This document shows, piece after piece, positions 36,183 through 45,559 of a stretch of 64,000 bases of DNA. How positions within the stretch are numbered: the first letter of the stretch is position 1; every line of letters starts with the position of its first letter. Source of the DNA: Membranihabitans marinus (GTDB lineage: Bacteria; Bacteroidota; Bacteroidia; Chitinophagales; Saprospiraceae); the NCBI RefSeq assembly GCF_021729155.1, contig NZ_JAJQYA010000003.1, positions 124,001-188,000 on the forward strand. Direction: 5' to 3'. The translations under genes were made by a program, and so were the position numbers. A model generated the notes under the pieces. That model ran no database searches, had not been told where the DNA came from, and worked only from the letters and a program-made list of their open reading frames with translations.

Positions 36183-37793
36183 ATGAAAAATATTTTAAAT
36201 ATATTCCAATTTTGTGTGTTAATTATTCTTACTTTAATTTCTTGTGAAGATGGCTTTTTAGACGAAAAACCATTATCATTTTTGAACGCTGATTTAATTT
36301 ACAATAGTCCTGAAAGTTTTGAGACAGGTGTTGCAGCGTTGTATCAGGGGGTACGCGAAGAGTTGTTTCTTGAACATTGGAGTACTTCAGGTGCTATGTC
36401 TATGGGGACAGATTTTTGTCAGGTTTCAGAAATTGGTATTAGTGAATTTAGAAATTATGAAAACACTCTGAATTCGTCAAGTCGATACGTTAATTTTTAT
36501 TGGGAATGGGCTTATTTGACGATGATTCCTCGGTGTAATAGTTTTATTGAGAATATTGAAACTAGGACTGAAATAAATTGGACAAGCGAGGAACAAAAAA
36601 ATGCTATTCTTGCAGAAGCTAGGTTTTTAAGAGCTTATACATATAACACTTTAGCAAATATATTTGGAGGAGTCCCTATTGTGGAAAATGTGGAATCTAA
36701 ACCAAAATTACATTATTTAAGGAATACAAGGGAAGAAGTTTTAACCTTTGTGAAATCAGATTTAAATTTTGCGGCTTCCTGGTTACCTGAAATAGCAAAA
36801 CAAGAAGGACGTGTGGTTAAGGCCGCGGCTAATCATTTGTTAACAGAAGTAAATATTAGTTTAGGGAATTATTCAGAAGCTGTAACAAGTGCTTCAACTG
36901 TAATTAATTCGGGAATTCACCATTTAATGACAGAAAGGTTTGGAAATTATATTAGTCAATCTGGAGATGTATTTTCTGACTTGTTTAAAGATGGTAATCA
37001 AAATAGATCATCTGGAAATATGGAAAGCATTTGGGTATTGCAAATAGAATATCAAACACCAGGCGGACAACCCACAAGACACCAATCTCTATTAAGGGCA
37101 TGGGGTGCTAGGTATTATCAATTGTTGGATCCTAATGGAGAGAGTGGAATGGTATTAACGGATAGTTTAGGCAGAGGGGTAGGTTGGTTGAGACCGAATA
37201 ATTTATTTTTGTATGATATTTGGTATTTAGATCCTAATGACATGAGAAATTCAAAATTTAATATAAGAAGACAGTGGTATTATAATAATCCTAATTCAGC
37301 ATATTATGGACAACCTGTTGAACCCAGAACAGATGCAGTTGATACTACCTATCGGCTTTATCCCAATATTCTTAAAATAGAGGGGGAAGCTTTGGCTGGA
37401 CCTGCATCGGGAAAAACGTATAAGGATTGGATGAGATTCAGATTATCTGAAACTTATTTATTACGTGCCGAAGCACATCTATTAAGTGGTGATTTAGAAA
37501 GTGCTGCAGATGATATAAATGTAATACGAACAAGAGCGAAAGCTAAATTGATTTTGCCTAGCGATATCAATATGGATTTTATTTTAGATGAACGCCTTCG
37601 AGAATTAGTACTTGAAGAGCAAAGGCGTCAAACACTTGTTCGCACAGGAACATTGGTGGAACGTGTAACTAAGTATAATGAAGAAAGTACAATTAGAAAC
37701 TCAATTAAAGAACATCATAGGTGGTTTCCAATTCCTCAAAAAGCAATTGATGCAAATATAAACGCAGTTTTGGAACAGAATCCAGGTTATTGA
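36183..37793 (+). CDS. SusD/RagB-family glycan-binding lipoprotein (locus 2)
   Basis: A 536-residue surface lipoprotein paired with the preceding SusC (18-bp gap). The lipobox Cys is C21 (LTLISCED). SusD blocks include ARFLRAYTYNTLANIFGGVP (about 144-163), an RLSETYLLRAEAHLLSG TPR-like helix, and the terminal WFPIPQKAIDANINAVLEQN before PGY. It is longer than the SusD of locus 1 and not closely similar to it. Base composition is AT-rich, like the barrel part of its SusC. Confidence 0.95.
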   Translation: MKNILNIFQFCVLIILTLISCEDGFLDEKPLSFLNADLIYNSPESFETGVAALYQGVREELFLEHWSTSGAMSMGTDFCQVSEIGISEFRNYENTLNSSSRYVNFYWEWAYLTMIPRCNSFIENIETRTEINWTSEEQKNAILAEARFLRAYTYNTLANIFGGVPIVENVESKPKLHYLRNTREEVLTFVKSDLNFAASWLPEIAKQEGRVVKAAANHLLTEVNISLGNYSEAVTSASTVINSGIHHLMTERFGNYISQSGDVFSDLFKDGNQNRSSGNMESIWVLQIEYQTPGGQPTRHQSLLRAWGARYYQLLDPNGESGMVLTDSLGRGVGWLRPNNLFLYDIWYLDPNDMRNSKFNIRRQWYYNNPNSAYYGQPVEPRTDAVDTTYRLYPNILKIEGEALAGPASGKTYKDWMRFRLSETYLLRAEAHLLSGDLESAADDINVIRTRAKAKLILPSDINMDFILDERLRELVLEEQRRQTLVRTGTLVERVTKYNEESTIRNSIKEHHRWFPIPQKAIDANINAVLEQNPGY

Positions 37794-38209
37794 ATGTCAT
37801 TAAATACTGAAAATGTAGACGGTTATTAGCCTGAATTGATAATTCAATTGATTGAATAAGAGACTTTAGTGTGTGGTTTTGATTAGAATTTTATGTGTAT
37901 TTTAAATGAAATGCATTCAATTTTAATTATTTATATTGATTGGAGATGGTGTTGTTTAATTCGAATTATATTTATGATTGATGGTTATCTTTTGATTTGT
38001 GTAAAGTTTTACTTCGGTTAAAATACTCGCCTTAGCTATGGCTATGCCTGTGTTTTTAGCCTCATCAAACTTCAAATACTCTCAAAATCTTTTCCGTTAT
38101 TATAGAATGTAATTCGAATATGATGTGTTTTTAATTGTGAGAATAAGTGGTTTAAATTTTTATGTTGATTTTATTTGCTTTCATTGTTTTATATTTAAAA
38201 TAAATTGAG
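37794..38209. other. 416-bp non-coding gap between susD and the GH127 gene
   Basis: AT-rich, with no open frame that looks coding. Around 38020-38110 there is a segment (ACTCGCC, AGCTATGGCTATGCC, then CTTCAAATACTC) that faintly resembles the spacer at 57.55-57.68 kb (GGCGAG in the other orientation and CTTCAAATATTC), so it is probably a worn copy of an interspersed repeat. No clear terminator was found after susD. Confidence 0.5.
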
Positions 38210-40147
38210 ATGAAATTGTTTTTTATGAATTTTTCTTCGCTGATGATTTTCTTCCTCTTAATAGCATGTACAGTTGCAGATAGTTCTAATAAACTTAAAG
38301 AGATTAGTACGATTGAAAAAGTTCCATTTAATAACGTATTAATCGATGATGAATTTTGGTTGCCAAAGCTTAAGGTATATAAAAACAATACAATTCCTCA
38401 TGGATGGAAATATATGGAACCGATTTTAAATGAAGCAAAAGGTATTGTTGGTCAAGAAATTGATCAGAGTATGGGTGATCAAAGGTGGTATGAAGCGAAT
38501 TTATATAAACATCTTGAAGCAGTTTTTTATTCTTTGCATCAATTCCCTGATCAAAAGGAAGCAAAAAAAGTTGAATATGTAATTGATTTGTTAAAGCAGG
38601 CTCAAAAAGACAATGGATATCTATATTTATTCGGTCAAAATAGAGCTCTTCCTGAATGGGCGAATGTGATTAATCAAGATGAAAGTTTGGCAGCTGGTCA
38701 TTTGTATGAAGCTGCGATAACTCATCATATTTTATCAGGGAATAATTCATTTTTGACTATCGCTATGAAATCGGCTCAACATGCTTATAATCACTTTGTT
38801 AAAAATTCTGTGGAAAAAGGGTTTCCTGGGCACGCCGCAATGGAGGGAGGGCTTATTGATTTATATAGGGGGGTAGGAAATAAAGATTATCTTGCTTTAT
38901 CAAAAGAATTTATAGAAAGAAGAGGGCATTCATTGAATGGAATCAACTGTGTAAATGGCGAAAATTTGATAAAGTTGGATCCTAGGTTTTATCCTTGCGA
39001 ATATTTTCAAGATCATGCACCGTTTAATTTGCAAACTAAATTAAAAGGACATGCAGTTAGAGGGGTGAACTTCTTGACAGGAATTGTAGATGTGGCTATT
39101 GAGACTGGTGATTCAGAATTTGTTCAAGCAGGGCTAAGACTTTGGAAAAATCTTATTGAAAGAAATATGTATATAACTGGAAGTGCTGGTCCACTTCAAA
39201 GAATGGAATCTTTTGGAATGGATTATGAATTACCAAATTCCGGAGTAAATGAATCTTGTACAGCGGTAAGTATTGCTAATTTAGCTTCTAAAATGTTGTT
39301 GTTGGAAAATAATTCAGAGTATTCTGACATATTAGAAAAAGTATTGTACAATGCAGTGCTACATGGGATTAGTCTAGAAGGAAATTCTTTTTATTATTCT
39401 AATCCTCTGGAGGGAAATAAGAAAAGAGGAAATCCCTGGAGTTGTTGTCCTCCAAATATTTACCGAACTTTATTAGGGGTAGGGAAATATATATACACTC
39501 AATCAAGTGATGATATATACACTCATTTGTATGTTGGGAGTGAAACTGAGATTCAATTTAAAGATAAATCAGTACAATTGATTCAAAAGACAGGATATCC
39601 ACTTAATGGAAAGGTAGAATTTTTAATAAATTCTGAAAGAACTGATAAGTTTGGTATAAGTTTTCGAATTCCCGATTGGTGTAATGAATATTCTGTGAAA
39701 ATTAATGATGAATTATTGGATAAATCTGATTTAATATCGGGGTATTTAAAAATTACTAAAGTTTGGGGTACTGCTGACAAAGTTGAGCTTGATTTTAAAA
39801 TGCCTATTGTTTTAATGGAGTCTCATCCAAATTTAAAAAATAACTTTGGCAAAGTGGCCATTCAAAGGGGCCCCATTGTGTATGCTTTTGAAGGAGAAGA
39901 TGATGAAATGGAAAATGCTTATATTTCAGAGGACTTTGATTTTAAGATTAAACATGTGCCAGGTGTGTTAAATGGTGCGCTTTTAATTTCAGGGGAATCA
40001 GCTGAGAATAAAGTATTGGAATTTGTCCCGTATTATGCATTGTCTAATCGTGGAAAATTAAACACTAAGGTTTGGTTAAAAGCAAAAGGGAAGGGTAAAA
40101 CAATTTCTAGCGAAGTGTTATATGGCCAATATAACATTGTGAATTAA
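38210..40147 (+). CDS. GH127 beta-L-arabinofuranosidase-like lipoprotein
   Basis: A 645-residue enzyme of the DUF1680/GH127 group. The lipobox Cys is C20 (FFLLIACTV), so it is a lipoprotein facing the periplasm or surface. The (alpha/alpha)6-barrel runs from about residue 40, starting with the typical DDEFWLPKL. The catalytic zinc/thiol site is visible: E348-S-C350 in VNESCTAV and C412-C413-P-P-N, matching the Glu, Cys and Cys-Cys set of the founding enzyme, in which a Cys is the nucleophile. It would remove beta-L-arabinofuranose or a related sugar. The gene is AT-rich like the preceding SusD. Confidence 0.9.
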   Translation: MKLFFMNFSSLMIFFLLIACTVADSSNKLKEISTIEKVPFNNVLIDDEFWLPKLKVYKNNTIPHGWKYMEPILNEAKGIVGQEIDQSMGDQRWYEANLYKHLEAVFYSLHQFPDQKEAKKVEYVIDLLKQAQKDNGYLYLFGQNRALPEWANVINQDESLAAGHLYEAAITHHILSGNNSFLTIAMKSAQHAYNHFVKNSVEKGFPGHAAMEGGLIDLYRGVGNKDYLALSKEFIERRGHSLNGINCVNGENLIKLDPRFYPCEYFQDHAPFNLQTKLKGHAVRGVNFLTGIVDVAIETGDSEFVQAGLRLWKNLIERNMYITGSAGPLQRMESFGMDYELPNSGVNESCTAVSIANLASKMLLLENNSEYSDILEKVLYNAVLHGISLEGNSFYYSNPLEGNKKRGNPWSCCPPNIYRTLLGVGKYIYTQSSDDIYTHLYVGSETEIQFKDKSVQLIQKTGYPLNGKVEFLINSERTDKFGISFRIPDWCNEYSVKINDELLDKSDLISGYLKITKVWGTADKVELDFKMPIVLMESHPNLKNNFGKVAIQRGPIVYAFEGEDDEMENAYISEDFDFKIKHVPGVLNGALLISGESAENKVLEFVPYYALSNRGKLNTKVWLKAKGKGKTISSEVLYGQYNIVN

Positions 40148-40356
40148 GAATTTAAATATTGGTTATTTTCTTTAAGTATTGTTTGGAAGGGTAAGGTGAT
40201 GAAAGAGGTAAATAATAAGCAAATAAAAAGCCTAATACTACATAGGCGCTTTAATTGTTTGGTCCTATCCAAAATCACAATCAGAAAATTCAAGATCCTT
40301 AAATAATTTTACAATATTAGTTCTCCATTTTTTAGGCAAATAATAAACTCTATAGA

Positions 40357-41898
40357 ATGATATTAAAAATGAGAACTGAATTAAGTCTGGTAATTATTGC
40401 AATATTTATTTCATCTTGTTCTAGTACAGAAAATGGAAAAAATAAAGAGAAGGAAGACCTTCCTAATATAATATTACTAATGGGGGATGACCACGGCTGG
40501 GATGAAGTGGGCTATAACGGCCATCCTTTTGTCAAAACTCCCGTGCTGAATGAGATGGCTGCTTCTGGACTGCGTTTTGATCGATTTTATTCGGGGCATT
40601 CGACTTGTTCACCTACTCGAGGGAGTTTTCTAACAGGACGACACCCAAATCGATATGGTACTTTTACTCCCAATTGGTCTATTAGACCTGAAGAAATTAC
40701 CATTGCAGATATCTTGAAAGAAGCGGGATATTCGACGGCCCATTTTGGTAAATGGCACGTAGGGCCGGTTAAAAAAGAGTCACCTACCAGCCCTGGAGCA
40801 ATGGGATTTGATGAATGGCTATCCCATGATAATTTTTTTGAAATGGATCCCGTGTTGTCGCGAAATGGAGAAATGCCGCAAAAAATTGTGGGGGAAGGAT
40901 CGAATGTGATTATCGATGAAGCGATAAAATTTATTGAATCATCCCAAAACAAAAACAATCCATTTCTTGTAGTGGTATGGTTTGGATCGCCTCATGAGCC
41001 CTATAGTGGTTTGCCTGAAGATATAGCGTTATATGATAATCTTCCCGATAGTTTGGCTAAAAAAGAAGTTCAACTAACATCGAATGAAACAGGAAAACGC
41101 GTGAGTCGTTCACTTCGAGAAGTCTTAAAGGAGCGCTATGCTGAAATAACAGCGATGGACAGATCTATTGGTAAATTAAGATCATTTCTCAAAGAGAATA
41201 ACCTAAGAAATAATACCTTACTTATGTATTGCGGGGATAATGGAATGCCGGTAAGTGCTGGAGGAACGGGTTTGACCAGAAGGGAAGATAAAGGAAGCCT
41301 TTATGAGGGTGGTATTCTTGTTCCCGCTGTGGTCGAATGGCCCGTAGTTATCGATAAGCCAAGTTCCACTTCTGCTGTTTCGGTGACGACTGATATTTTG
41401 CCCACAGTGGCTGAAATGACAAACCAGGCTCTCCCCGACAGACCTATTGATGGACATAGCTTGCTTCCTTATTTCGAGAATCCAACAATGCAAAGAGACA
41501 AACCTCTTTGTTTCTGGCAGTTTCAACCGAAAAAAGTATTTACTGAAAAATCTGAACCCTACATCGAGCCGGAATTACAGGAAGGAACTACCCCATTGGC
41601 TAAAGTTATGGCAGGGAAATATACCAGAGATTTTATGAATAATAAGTACAAAGAAATTTCTGAAAATCATTTTCAAGGTGAAAGAGTGATTATGAAGGAT
41701 GGATTTAAATTAATATTAGAAGGTCAATCTCCCAATACAATGGGAGATGAATTGTACGATATTGAAAATGATCCTAGAGAAATAAATAATTTAGCTGATC
41801 AATATCCTCAATGGGTGGAAGAAATGAAAACAGAATTGAGTAATTGGCAAGCTTCGGTATTAAATAGTTTAACTGGAGGAGATTATAAAACAGATTAA
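40357..41898 (+). CDS. Sulfatase lipoprotein (formylglycine-dependent)
   Basis: A 513-residue exported sulfatase. The lipobox gives Cys21 (IFISSCSS). Metal-binding Asp residues are in LLMGDDHGWDEVG (D44, D45). CSPTRGSFLTG places the formylglycine-forming Cys at 84. Further motifs are GKWHVGP and MYCGDNGMP. The start could be the ATG here or the in-frame ATG 12 bp on. It resembles N-acetylgalactosamine- or carbohydrate-sulfatase types and presumably desulfates the locus 2 glycan before the exoglycosidases act. Compared with the preceding GH127, codon use moves back toward the GC-richer host style. Confidence 0.92.
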   Translation: MILKMRTELSLVIIAIFISSCSSTENGKNKEKEDLPNIILLMGDDHGWDEVGYNGHPFVKTPVLNEMAASGLRFDRFYSGHSTCSPTRGSFLTGRHPNRYGTFTPNWSIRPEEITIADILKEAGYSTAHFGKWHVGPVKKESPTSPGAMGFDEWLSHDNFFEMDPVLSRNGEMPQKIVGEGSNVIIDEAIKFIESSQNKNNPFLVVVWFGSPHEPYSGLPEDIALYDNLPDSLAKKEVQLTSNETGKRVSRSLREVLKERYAEITAMDRSIGKLRSFLKENNLRNNTLLMYCGDNGMPVSAGGTGLTRREDKGSLYEGGILVPAVVEWPVVIDKPSSTSAVSVTTDILPTVAEMTNQALPDRPIDGHSLLPYFENPTMQRDKPLCFWQFQPKKVFTEKSEPYIEPELQEGTTPLAKVMAGKYTRDFMNNKYKEISENHFQGERVIMKDGFKLILEGQSPNTMGDELYDIENDPREINNLADQYPQWVEEMKTELSNWQASVLNSLTGGDYKTD

Positions 41899-42040
41899 AT
41901 TCAACTTTTACTTTTAAAATTGAAATAAAAGTAAAACGTAAATCCAATGGTTAGGTATTCTAGTAAAATCTTTTTCGAAGGTTAGATTTTGTGTTTAACA
42001 ATTCAATATTAGATTAAATAGTGAGGGAACATGGTAAATA

Positions 42041-42526
42041 ATGATAAAATTGAAGAGTAATTTTAGGATTAACCCATTAAAAGGTGAATTGCCTTATCAA
42101 CTTCTGCTTTTAGCTGATGAAACAAACGAAGCAATACATAAATATATTTTTGAATGCAAGATCTTCACGCTAAATGAGGGCAATGAAATAATTGGAGTTA
42201 TTGCAATAAAATATTTAAGTAATAAGACGATTGAAATTAAGAACCTAGCTATTAGGGAAGATTATCAAAAACTTGGTTTGGGTAGACGAACAATTCAATG
42301 GCTTAAAGATTACTGTATAGCAAAGGACATGCGCGAGATATTAGTTGGCACTGGTGATGGATCTATATATCAGCTCTTGTTTTATCAAAAATGTGGTTTT
42401 GAAATAGATTCCATTAGGAAGTCATTTTTTATAAATAACTATGATAAACCTATCTATGAAAATGGAATTAGGTTAAGGCATATGGTGGTGCTCAAATTAG
42501 AGTTGGTAAGTGATCCTAGACACTAA
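42041..42526 (+). CDS. GNAT-family N-acetyltransferase
   Basis: A 161-residue cytosolic acetyltransferase. The acetyl-CoA-binding motif A is at about residues 66-90 (IKNLAIREDYQKLGLGRRTIQ, with QKLGLGRR as the R/QxxGxG/A core), and LLFYQKCGFEID is motif B. The acceptor substrate is unknown. It is isolated inside locus 2, AT-rich, and has no obvious role in glycan breakdown, so it may be a passenger gene. Confidence 0.82.
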   Translation: MIKLKSNFRINPLKGELPYQLLLLADETNEAIHKYIFECKIFTLNEGNEIIGVIAIKYLSNKTIEIKNLAIREDYQKLGLGRRTIQWLKDYCIAKDMREILVGTGDGSIYQLLFYQKCGFEIDSIRKSFFINNYDKPIYENGIRLRHMVVLKLELVSDPRH

Positions 42527-43022
42527 AATCTGCAACAGTCATCATCCCTGGCCACCGGTTGATTGTCCTCGTACATGTCGAACTATCCTTGCGCCGATAC
42601 GTCGGATTAGGTTGCTGTGTACGCGGCAAATAAACCATTAAACCTCACTATTTCTCATTTACAATCTTCTGATGATCTTTTAAGGGAAATTTCTTTTCAT
42701 GGAAGGAATGATGAAGTACAATGTTGTCTTGTTTTTTGCAATGAGTCCATTTTTTGACCAATCTGGTAATTAATAAGAAATACATCTAATGCTACCACAG
42801 TGCTGAATTTTGATATGAATATCCCTCTGGTCATCATTGAAGATTTAAGATGTTTTTTTATCTTAAACCACTATCTTATCTTGAGGGAAAATCAGAACCT
42901 AAAACCTAAAATAAGCAGTTCAATCGGTACAATTTTCACTTCCATGATATAATCTTGATTTTATTTATCAATAAGAAAGGAATTAAAATAGAAGGGGGCT
43001 AGAAATTAAAAAATGGAATTTT
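42527..43022. other. 496-bp non-coding gap with a GC-rich island
   Basis: No gene seen. Bases 42541-42630 have 48 of 90 G or C by hand count, clearly above the surrounding roughly 30 percent, and contain a CCGA-TACG-TCGG hairpin (about 42592-42603). This looks like a fragment of a mobile or repeat element, but I could not match it to the repeat modules elsewhere in the window. The rest is AT-rich. Confidence 0.45.
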
Positions 43023-45410
43023 ATGAAAAGAAGTTTAAAAGTATATACTTATTCGATAACCCCAACGAAATTGTTACTCCGATGTCTATTCTTTATCTCT
43101 TTCAGTAATGTTATATTAGGGCAGAACCCTTGGATAAATCCCATACAAAAACAAGAAAGATTAGGTTCCCCTTTGGTAGAAACTTCGCCCTTTGTTTTTA
43201 ATGGTAAATTAATGCTGTTGGAAAATAATCAAAGATTTTGGGATATACCGGGGACAAAACCAGGTGATTATTTTCATGAAGATGAAGTTCGTATTCGAGA
43301 TGTTGCTTCGAATAAGATTATATCAGTGCCTTTAAAGAATCATGGGTTCGGTACTGTATTGGTATGGGAGGACTATGTTTATGTTTTTGCAGGTAATTAT
43401 GGAAAGGGGAAACCTTGGCGTCATATGACAGAGATTACCATGACTAAATCTAAAGATCTGAAAAATTGGACAAAGCCCGTAACGGTGCTTGAGGCCTCTG
43501 GTGAGGAGTTATTTTTCAATACTGCGGTCTGTCGGGGAAAGGACAAATTTATTCTATTATATGAAACCAATGATGATCGTTGGAAACCTTTTACATTTAG
43601 GTATATGGAATCTAGTGATTTGGAGAATTGGAAGGAAATTCCAGATGCGGTTTATGGCAAGGATAAATATGTAGGTGGTCCTGCTTTATATTATGAAGCC
43701 GGTTGGTACTATACGCTATATTTAGAGTCGCTCAGTAAAGGTTATGAAACTCGAATTACCAGATCTAGAGATTTGAAGCATTGGGAAGATGCTCTACCTA
43801 ATAGAACTTTTATATCTTATGATTCGTCACATAAAAATATACCTTTAATTAATCCTGAGATTAGTGAAAGTAATGCTTCTGATGTAGAGTTATGTTATTT
43901 TGAAGGAAAGACAATCCTCTACTTTACGGGCAGTGATCAATCGACGGCAGGTGATCTTCAATGGGCTATCTATGAAGGAAGACCTCGACAATTATTTGAA
44001 CATTTTTATATAGATTCAGGAAACGAATCTCAGACTCCTCCCAAACATGAAGGGGAATGGATACCCGTACTGACTCTGTCACAAGAAGAATCGAACCATA
44101 AAATGATCCTTCCTCATAATGTCAGAGATTATCCCACTTCACAACAACTTGCTTTTCAAGAAAGACAATTGGGGGCTTTTGTTCATTTTGGTCCAGCTTC
44201 GTATATTCAGTCGGATATGATGTCCGTTCCAGCTGTTGACTTATTTAATCCCTCTCATTTAGATGCTGAACAATGGGTGAAAACGGCTCAGTCATTTGGA
44301 GCCAAGCATATTGTGCTTACGGCCAAGCATCACAATGGATATTGCCTTTGGCCCACAAAGACTACAGATTATTCAGTGAAAAACTCTCCTTGGAAAAACG
44401 GTAAGGGAGATGTTGTCGCTGAGTTTGTAAAAGCTTGCCATAAATATGGTATGAAAATCGGACTGTATCTGTCTGCTGGAGATATGCATTTTGGGTGTTC
44501 CAGTACTCCAGATCCTCAAGGCGAGAGAAAACTAGTTGGGGATATCCATCAATATTTTCCAGTATTTTTAGAGCAATTAAGAGAATTGCTTACCAGTTAT
44601 GGCGAAATATCTTATGTCTGGTTTGATGGCGCTTATGATCCATTCGGTTGGGATGTAACTGATCCTAAGACCATGAAACCGTTGGGAACTTCATATGGCA
44701 ATGCTATTTACGCTATGGTGAAACATCTTCAGCCCAATTCTGTGGTAATGGGAGGAACAATGCCTGATGTAAGATGGTCAGGGAGTGAACAGGGTTGGGC
44801 GGCATATCCTTTGTGGAATGTGGTGGAGCCTGGAGAAGGGCTAGAACATTGGGTAGGGCCTCAAAATGCGGGTTGGATACCTGCAGAGGCAAATTTACAT
44901 ACTAGAAAAAACTGGTTTTGGACTCCTAACTCTGACAAGACCCTAAGAGAGATCTCTTTTCTAAAAAATGTTTATTTGGAAACTATTGGCCGAGGTGCTA
45001 ATCTATTAATAAATATGACACCTGACACTCTTGGCTTAATTCCTGAGGCGGAAGTGAAGCGGTTATCAAATTTTGGAAAGGAATTAAATCGACTATTTGA
45101 AAATCAATTGGTTAGTGTAAGTGGAGCTACTGGTCAATCTAAAGACGAGTATATTATAAATCTTGCTGATAAACAGAAAATGAATCTACTTGTGTTGGAA
45201 GAAGATATTCGGAATGGGCAACATATAATTCAGTATACCGTGGAGGCTTACCTAGAGGGACACTGGAAAAAGATAGCTGATGGGCAAAGTATAGGACGGA
45301 AACGAATTCAAAGCTTTGATACTGTTGAAGCCAGTAAGGTTCGGGTTTCTTTGATTGGGAAAAACGGAGTCACTTATCTTAAGAAATTAGCTATTTATGC
45401 CAATAAATGA
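43023..45410 (+). CDS. Two-domain secreted glycosidase: beta-propeller (GH43/GH32-like) fused to GH29 alpha-L-fucosidase
   Basis: A 795-residue exported protein (signal peptide about 1-34, ending ILGQ). Residues about 40-340 look like a five-bladed propeller: SKDLKNW, SSDLENW and SRDLKHW repeats, each typical of GH43/GH32-like blades. Residues about 376-700 are GH29: [31 protein letters not shown], and YVWFDGAY, where D535 is the expected nucleophile. The last 90 residues form a beta-sandwich. The usual GH29 enzyme is 420-600 residues, so the propeller is an added module, either a second active site or a binding domain. The next gene, GH95, overlaps or lies close. Confidence 0.88.
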   Translation: MKRSLKVYTYSITPTKLLLRCLFFISFSNVILGQNPWINPIQKQERLGSPLVETSPFVFNGKLMLLENNQRFWDIPGTKPGDYFHEDEVRIRDVASNKIISVPLKNHGFGTVLVWEDYVYVFAGNYGKGKPWRHMTEITMTKSKDLKNWTKPVTVLEASGEELFFNTAVCRGKDKFILLYETNDDRWKPFTFRYMESSDLENWKEIPDAVYGKDKYVGGPALYYEAGWYYTLYLESLSKGYETRITRSRDLKHWEDALPNRTFISYDSSHKNIPLINPEISESNASDVELCYFEGKTILYFTGSDQSTAGDLQWAIYEGRPRQLFEHFYIDSGNESQTPPKHEGEWIPVLTLSQEESNHKMILPHNVRDYPTSQQLAFQERQLGAFVHFGPASYIQSDMMSVPAVDLFNPSHLDAEQWVKTAQSFGAKHIVLTAKHHNGYCLWPTKTTDYSVKNSPWKNGKGDVVAEFVKACHKYGMKIGLYLSAGDMHFGCSSTPDPQGERKLVGDIHQYFPVFLEQLRELLTSYGEISYVWFDGAYDPFGWDVTDPKTMKPLGTSYGNAIYAMVKHLQPNSVVMGGTMPDVRWSGSEQGWAAYPLWNVVEPGEGLEHWVGPQNAGWIPAEANLHTRKNWFWTPNSDKTLREISFLKNVYLETIGRGANLLINMTPDTLGLIPEAEVKRLSNFGKELNRLFENQLVSVSGATGQSKDEYIINLADKQKMNLLVLEEDIRNGQHIIQYTVEAYLEGHWKKIADGQSIGRKRIQSFDTVEASKVRVSLIGKNGVTYLKKLAIYANK

Positions 45411-45559
45411 ATACATCATTGACGGTTATATTTCGATTTATGAACTTTATTTGCTCTTTGGGTAGCTTTGCTTGGTCATTTTTACAATCTTTACTTTCAA
45501 TGCAAAATACATTTGGGGTAATGCCAGACCTAGCGAATAAAATAATAAAAAAGAACTAT

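Noticed and set aside
42580-42630. tRNA-like segment
   Set aside because: No T-arm GTTCGA-type sequence or acceptor stem pairing could be found.
45407-45559. Extra 51-residue N-terminal extension of the GH95 protein
   Set aside because: It lacks family similarity and would bury a normal signal peptide that starts at the ATG at 45560.
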